Virus record (IMG/VR): IMGVR_UViG_3300037011_001068
Location: 41,757-105,756 of that record
Strand: one strand, 5' to 3'
DNA length: 64,000 nt
From: a virus
In this document: positions 59,600 to 64,000 of the stretch, piece after piece
Layout of the letters: every line of letters starts with the position of its first letter
Position numbering within the stretch: the first letter of the stretch is position 1
Notes under the pieces: model-generated
The model's database searches: none
Told to the model about the DNA's origin: nothing
Seen by the model: the letters and a program-made list of their open reading frames with translations, nothing else
Program-made: the position numbers and the translations under genes

Positions 59600-60645
59600 T
59601 GTCTTTGACAAAGTATACATTTTCGATCAATGACGATTTTCTAAATCACGCGGTAGCTCCCGATCGATTGCTTCAAGAAATTCGAGCAAGTTCCATTGTT
59701 ACGTCACTTGATTGCATCAATACTGAGGGAGATTCTTGTGATATATGGTTCAAAGCTGAACTTTCGCCAACTGACAGTGGTCTACTAAACGGTCTTGTCG
59801 CAGTGCACTCCGGAGAGCCTCTTGCTCCTGGACCGATAGAAATCAGTACGTCCGAAATGTTACCCGTACAAATCAAGGATCCCATTCCCCCTGGCCGACG
59901 AGAGAATCACTACTCCCATAACTTCTGCAAGAAAGAGACATGGTGGCAGGATTCTGAGCGCACAGTAAATGAAGTGCTCACAGACAATGGAGACCACAAA
60001 ACCTTTCATCCAGCAATTGCTCGGCATTGGATTGACGTGACGCATGGGAAGATTTTTTCAGAGCAGAGTATTCAGAGCACGTATCAACCTGTGGTCAAGG
60101 TGGATGGGGAGGTAGTGGCGGAGCATTCTCCTGGTACGACGGATGGAGATTACGCTATTGACTACACCACCGGATCGGTGACGTTCATTTCAGAGCAAAT
60201 GGGCGTAGTGACAGCGAGCTACAGTTTTGCGCGTTCTAGCTTATTTAAAGTGCAGCATTCGGAAGGAGCGTGCGTTCGAGTGGCCTACGTCGAAGTGACT
60301 TTTTCAAAAGACATAGGCTTAAAAGATAATGTCTGGTTTCAACTTTGGGGAAACATTGGCGCGGGCATGCAAGCGCTTTCTAATCCAGAAATTTACCGGA
60401 CGTGGGATGATTTTGTTCGAGATTCCATGGGAGGCGTGATGGAAGTTCCATGTCCTACCGGAACGGGGGAAGCTTGGCGCATGACAGCAATTCCTCGGTA
60501 CAAGCTTCGGTTCGACTATCGAGATCTTGCGGGGATTGATTTAGATCCGGATTTATCTCTAGAAATTCGGATGTGGCTAGAGCACGATACTCCCATAGAA
60601 GGAGAGCTCGCGCATGCTACCATTTTCGCTAGAAAGGAGATTTAA
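59599..60645 (+). CDS. Virion structural protein
   Basis: 348 residues from ATG overlapping the previous stop (TAATG). Beta-rich, with GKIFSEQSIQSTYQPVVKVD and GDYAIDYTTGSVTFISEQMG resembling fibre/baseplate beta modules. Role not defined. Confidence 0.6.
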   Translation: MSLTKYTFSINDDFLNHAVAPDRLLQEIRASSIVTSLDCINTEGDSCDIWFKAELSPTDSGLLNGLVAVHSGEPLAPGPIEISTSEMLPVQIKDPIPPGRRENHYSHNFCKKETWWQDSERTVNEVLTDNGDHKTFHPAIARHWIDVTHGKIFSEQSIQSTYQPVVKVDGEVVAEHSPGTTDGDYAIDYTTGSVTFISEQMGVVTASYSFARSSLFKVQHSEGACVRVAYVEVTFSKDIGLKDNVWFQLWGNIGAGMQALSNPEIYRTWDDFVRDSMGGVMEVPCPTGTGEAWRMTAIPRYKLRFDYRDLAGIDLDPDLSLEIRMWLEHDTPIEGELAHATIFARKEI

Positions 60646-60647
60646 AT

Positions 60648-61139
60648 ATGATCAATATCTGCTATGTGTACGAGAGTGATCCTAGCTGGGCTGGTCGAAT
60701 CATTCGATGGTTTACAAATGGAAAATTTTCGCATGTTGCGATTTGCTATGAGTCGTCAGACTGGAAAGACGTTTGGGTCGTGGAGGCAGTATTAAAAGGG
60801 GTATTAGCAAGACCCGTTCGCAATCGAAAATGGGCAGCGATCGTGAGAGCCAAGTATGATGCAGCTCCTTATGTTCGATCGGCAGAAAAATTCATTGGTG
60901 AAAAATATGACATTCCAAGCCTCCTTATTTTTGGGTGGCTTATTCTTGCATGGCGCTGGTTTCGGCTCAAAGTACGTAGGCCCCATCGTCCTGGGAATAG
61001 CCAATTCTGCTCCGAGCTCGCGGCACACACCATTCTCCCAGTTTTGGGGTATGTGATTCCAGATCCGCAGTGGGTGGATCCAGATCAGCTTTACGCTTTG
61101 CAAAAAGCGTATCCGGAATTTTTCGAGGTGGACATTTAG
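60648..61139 (+). CDS. Permuted papain-like (NlpC/P60, YiiX-type) hydrolase
   Basis: 163 residues from ATG. H29 in FSHVAICYE, an acidic VVEA, and C121 in QFCSELAA follow the permuted His-then-Cys order of the YiiX/DUF830 clan. These enzymes cut peptide or amide bonds, often in cell-wall peptides. Placed among virion genes, it may be a virion-associated wall hydrolase. Confidence 0.75.
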   Translation: MINICYVYESDPSWAGRIIRWFTNGKFSHVAICYESSDWKDVWVVEAVLKGVLARPVRNRKWAAIVRAKYDAAPYVRSAEKFIGEKYDIPSLLIFGWLILAWRWFRLKVRRPHRPGNSQFCSELAAHTILPVLGYVIPDPQWVDPDQLYALQKAYPEFFEVDI

Positions 61140-61149
61140 GAGGTATCGC

Positions 61150-61581
61150 ATGGAAGGTTGGATGAAATTGCCCGCAGAGGTGACTTTTTTCGTTGTATTG
61201 TTCCTCGGCTCTGCTCTTCTGTTTTTCTTGCGTATCTGGATTTCTGAACGGCGACGAGAGGAGCGATCTATCAGGGAAGAGGCAAGACAGTTAAATCAGC
61301 AAATTGCGAGTCGCATAGATCTTTTAGAGAAAAATTTGCATGCAATCGAGAGTCAAATGAGCCTTCATAGTGATTCTTTGCGTGAAGGACGCTTTTCTTT
61401 TCAGTCCATACGAGACGATATAAAAGAGCGGGTTCCAGAGAAATTTTGCGTGGAGCGACACGATAAAACGGATCTCATCATCCAGCAAATACAGGAGCGT
61501 TTGGAGGCGGTTCGTTCAGAAATGAGCACCATGTTTCGTGAGCTCGGCGCCAAGGTAGATCGGATGATCGAGCGAGGCTAG
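61150..61581 (+). CDS. Single-span membrane protein with coiled coil
   Basis: 143 residues from ATG with TAGGAGG upstream. One hydrophobic segment at about 9-30 (VTFFVVLFLGSALLFFL), then basic residues and a long coiled coil (LNQQIASRIDLLEKNLHAI). This is the layout of some spanins or lysis accessory proteins, but position among structural genes also allows a virion membrane factor. Confidence 0.6.
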   Translation: MEGWMKLPAEVTFFVVLFLGSALLFFLRIWISERRREERSIREEARQLNQQIASRIDLLEKNLHAIESQMSLHSDSLREGRFSFQSIRDDIKERVPEKFCVERHDKTDLIIQQIQERLEAVRSEMSTMFRELGAKVDRMIERG

Positions 61582-61582
61582 G

Positions 61583-61828
61583 ATGCCCGTGCAGCTACTC
61601 CATAATCAGGTGATCGAGCTTCTGGACCCCCTCCCGGATGGTGTGGTCCAAGAATTCAGTACATCCAGAAATTTTAAGCCAGGAACGGTCTCTGTTTGGC
61701 TGAACGGCATGCGGCTCATCCAAGAGTACGAGGATGGTTTTCTCGAAATTGGAAACCGGTACATCCGCTTGAAGGAGATTCCTCGCCCCGGGGATTGCCT
61801 CCAAGCGCAGTACGAGGCAGAGACGTGA
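61583..61828 (+). CDS. Small beta-sandwich virion protein, paralogue of the next
   Basis: 81 residues from ATG. GTVSVWLNGMRLIQEYEDGF and RPGDCLQAQYE recur in the next gene (VQVFLNGLLKPPTWEDGF, FGDSLQVEYQ), so the pair is a tandem duplication. This N-G-x-x-L ... G-D-x-L-Q-x-x-Y pattern is common in phage structural proteins. Confidence 0.65.
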   Translation: MPVQLLHNQVIELLDPLPDGVVQEFSTSRNFKPGTVSVWLNGMRLIQEYEDGFLEIGNRYIRLKEIPRPGDCLQAQYEAET

Positions 61829-62265
61829 TTCTTTTAAAGGAGACCGCGGGGGACACCCTTCAAGGGGCCATAGACGGCTCTAATCGCATTTTCGTGACCT
61901 CCTTCGATGCTTCCCCTTTTACCGTTCAGGTGTTCCTCAATGGACTCTTGAAACCCCCTACGTGGGAGGATGGTTTCGACGTGCATCCTCCGCGCACCAT
62001 CATCATGAAGGAGCCCCCGCTTTTCGGGGATTCTCTTCAGGTGGAGTACCAGTCTGATGTGAGGACCGGGGGAGGTGCGGAGGGGGGATGTCCGGGCGTT
62101 CCCCAGGTGGAGGTCTACAAGGGGGATGTTCAAGCTGCGGAGGCTATTCCAGAGGAGCACACGGGGGAAATTGTTTCTTCGATTTCGATTTCTGGACAGC
62201 CGGACCTCCTGATCTTGGCGACCAACCTCCAACCTGCTATTCTAGAGGCAACAAAGGAAGACTAA
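61825..62265 (+). CDS. Beta-sandwich virion protein, paralogue of the previous
   Basis: 146 residues from GTG overlapping the previous TGA. The N-terminal 75 residues repeat the neighbour's fold; a Gly-rich linker and a short C-terminal extension follow. Probably an attachment or collar module. Confidence 0.65.
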   Translation: MILLKETAGDTLQGAIDGSNRIFVTSFDASPFTVQVFLNGLLKPPTWEDGFDVHPPRTIIMKEPPLFGDSLQVEYQSDVRTGGGAEGGCPGVPQVEVYKGDVQAAEAIPEEHTGEIVSSISISGQPDLLILATNLQPAILEATKED

Positions 62266-62266
62266 C

Positions 62267-63289
62267 ATGGCGGTTATCAAGATCAAAGTGGTTGTATCGA
62301 CCCTTTCGGAAGTTCAAAAGCTTTTCGATCGGATCAAGATTTATCGCTCCACTACCGGGCTAACCGGGACCTTCACGGAAATCACGGAGCCTGCCGATCG
62401 CATGGTTTTGGAGACCGGGAAAATCGTTTACGAGTTTTCGGATTTGACGGGGGCTACCGGATATTTCTACAAGTCCAGCTATTTTCATTCTGTCTCCTTG
62501 CTCGAGTCCTCCCTCTCTGAAGCGCAGCAAGGGGAAGGTGATTCGGCGCTGGACATTATCTCGGTGGACGAGCTCAAGAATTTTTACCTGCTTGGCATAG
62601 ATCTCACCATAGATAATGGTGAGGCTTTTCCCGAATCGATGTACGAATGGTACATCAAGGCCGCCGTCTCCTGGGTGGAGAGGCGGCTCGACATCCCGAT
62701 TAGACCGAAATCGATTGAAGCCGAGGAGAGCGATTTTTACCGTGAAGATTTCATCAAATTCATGTTCCTCACCCTGAAGGAATACCCCGTTATCGATGTG
62801 GAGCAAGTGCAGCTCGTGTTACCAGGGAATAATGTCATTCAGACTTTCGATCGGGAGTGGCTGTACCTCGACAAGGATGGGGGCCAGGTGTCGATTGTTC
62901 CCCCTTCGGCAAATGCCGGCGTGCTCGTTCTTGGACTCGCGGGCTTCTGGCCTCCAGCACTCATGTGGACCCAAAGATTTATCCCGAATGCGTTTCGGAC
63001 CAAGTATACCGCCGGGTTTGAAGCGGGAAAAGTACCGGAAGGCATCAAGCATATCGTCGGGATGGTAGCTGCCATGGGTCCGCTGAACATCGCTGGTGAC
63101 CTCCTGGTGGGTGCTGGCATTGCCGCGCAAAGCCTCTCGATAGATGGTCTGTCTCAGAGCATTTCCACCACGAGCTCGGCGACGAATGCAGGGTACGGAG
63201 CAAGAATTATCGAGTATCAAAAAGAGATAAAGGACATGATTCCCACTTTGACACGTTACTATAAGGCCAAAAGAATGGCGGTGGTCTAG
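62267..63289 (+). CDS. Head-tail connector-like protein
   Basis: 340 residues from ATG. Contains WYIKAAVSWVERRLDIPIRPK, a helical segment seen in phage head-tail adaptors (gp6-like), and a C-terminal QKEIKDMIPTLTRYY. Lies with neck genes after fibres. Confidence 0.65.
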   Translation: MAVIKIKVVVSTLSEVQKLFDRIKIYRSTTGLTGTFTEITEPADRMVLETGKIVYEFSDLTGATGYFYKSSYFHSVSLLESSLSEAQQGEGDSALDIISVDELKNFYLLGIDLTIDNGEAFPESMYEWYIKAAVSWVERRLDIPIRPKSIEAEESDFYREDFIKFMFLTLKEYPVIDVEQVQLVLPGNNVIQTFDREWLYLDKDGGQVSIVPPSANAGVLVLGLAGFWPPALMWTQRFIPNAFRTKYTAGFEAGKVPEGIKHIVGMVAAMGPLNIAGDLLVGAGIAAQSLSIDGLSQSISTTSSATNAGYGARIIEYQKEIKDMIPTLTRYYKAKRMAVV

Positions 63290-63292
63290 ACC

Positions 63293-64000
63293 ATGACTAT
63301 GCCGACTCATCCAGCTTATCCGGAGTTTGGCCATCCTCAGATGAAGAAGTCGGGGAGGATTGATTTTCGCGTTCAGGAATACGATAAAGTCATCGAAAAT
63401 AAGGGTTACTTGCTGGCTTGGGAACGTGCTTCCATTTGTCCCTGCCGGCCTGTCTCCACTCAGACCGAGCAGCCAGATCCAAGTTGCCCTCTGTGCAAAG
63501 GAGGGGGCTGGTACTATTTTGGGGGGGACACCCCGACTGATCCAGAAAAAATTGGTGTTCTGGATGAAGTCCAGAAATTGCTCATTTCCCACAACAACGC
63601 CATGGTGATTCGTGGAGTTATCTCTTCTATCCAGGCCACTTTGAATCCCTGGGATAAGCTTGGAAATTGGATGGCTGGAACGATGCAGGTTACCGTGCGA
63701 GCGCATAACTACCTTGCGTACTACGACAAGCTCATCTCCTTGGATTCTGAAATCGTATATTCAGAGCTTGTGATCTACAAAGGAGGGAATGAGCTCACGC
63801 TTCGCTATCTCGCAACGGGGATTAATCAGATCCGGAGTCAGACGAAAGCTTTCATGCCGGATGCGGACTATTATCTAGATCAAGGCAAGGTGAAATTCTA
63901 TCCAGGAAAAGCGCCGGGAGTTAGCACACGCCTTGGAATCCATTATCTCTGCCATCCGACATGGCTTGTCGTGGAATACCCGCATTTGTTACGCGGAAAA
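63293..64000 (+). CDS. Neck/virion protein with Cys cluster, truncated by the window end
   Basis: 236 codons visible from ATG with no stop before the window ends. CPCRP ... CPLCKGGGWYYF near residues 47-75 is a zinc-type cluster found in phage neck or head-completion proteins. The remainder is beta-rich (MQVTVRAHNYLAYYD). Family assignment tentative. Confidence 0.6.
   Translation, partial: MTMPTHPAYPEFGHPQMKKSGRIDFRVQEYDKVIENKGYLLAWERASICPCRPVSTQTEQPDPSCPLCKGGGWYYFGGDTPTDPEKIGVLDEVQKLLISHNNAMVIRGVISSIQATLNPWDKLGNWMAGTMQVTVRAHNYLAYYDKLISLDSEIVYSELVIYKGGNELTLRYLATGINQIRSQTKAFMPDADYYLDQGKVKFYPGKAPGVSTRLGIHYLCHPTWLVVEYPHLLRGK

Overview
The window is part of a tailed double-stranded DNA phage (Caudoviricetes). 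Almost every gene is on the + strand, genes are tightly packed with many ATGA/GTGA-type overlaps, and the second half has a terminase - portal - MuF - protease - scaffold - capsid - connector order. No integrase, rRNA or convincing standard tRNA is visible. A ParA plus ribbon-helix-helix partition pair is the only minus-strand module, so a phage-plasmid lifestyle (low-copy extrachromosomal prophage) is a reasonable inference. The host cannot be named from the sequence; base composition is near 50% GC by eye.

Layout. 1-8 kb: recombination and replication genes (SbcD-like, SbcC-like, RuvC-like, a DnaN-like sliding clamp), DNA-binding proteins and an N-acetylmuramoyl-L-alanine amidase with a peptidoglycan-binding tail. 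8-22 kb: accessory region of about 35 small genes, many Cys-rich, with an ADP-ribosylglycohydrolase, a YkgJ-like Cys-cluster protein, a DUF3846 protein, a broken sigma-70 region 4 gene, three genes interrupted by an in-frame stop, an AcrVA2-like anti-CRISPR candidate, the ParA/RHH operon and a PHP phosphoesterase. Three promoters here share a perfect or near-perfect 15-bp palindrome placed in a 17-bp spacer; a fourth carries a different palindrome. 22-50 kb: large terminase (intein in Walker A), portal, and four very large proteins that combine virion parts with enzyme domains: DdrB-like/LPD zincin, SNF2 helicase, MuF + inorganic pyrophosphatase-like + tRNA nucleotidyltransferase-like, and a kinase-like fold. 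Three of the four carry a recurring G-P-x-I-G-P-x-G-G module. 50-64 kb: prohead protease, scaffold, major capsid protein, decoration, fibre and connector-type genes; the last gene runs off the window.

The most unusual signal is a 10-bp word, TCCAGMAATT (M = A or C). By eye I find 42 exact copies (32 on +, 10 on -) plus many one-mismatch copies. It occurs in all three reading frames, in gaps, and on both strands, where chance predicts well under one. In the accessory region a copy or one-mismatch copy sits 23-30 nt upstream of the start codon of nine genes between 9.9 and 13.4 kb. A related sequence forms the inverted repeat in front of parA. This points to a DNA-binding site system spread over the genome (distributed centromere, stoperator-like repression, or an uptake/recombination word), possibly tied to the partition proteins. 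The link is inference; the enrichment is seen directly.
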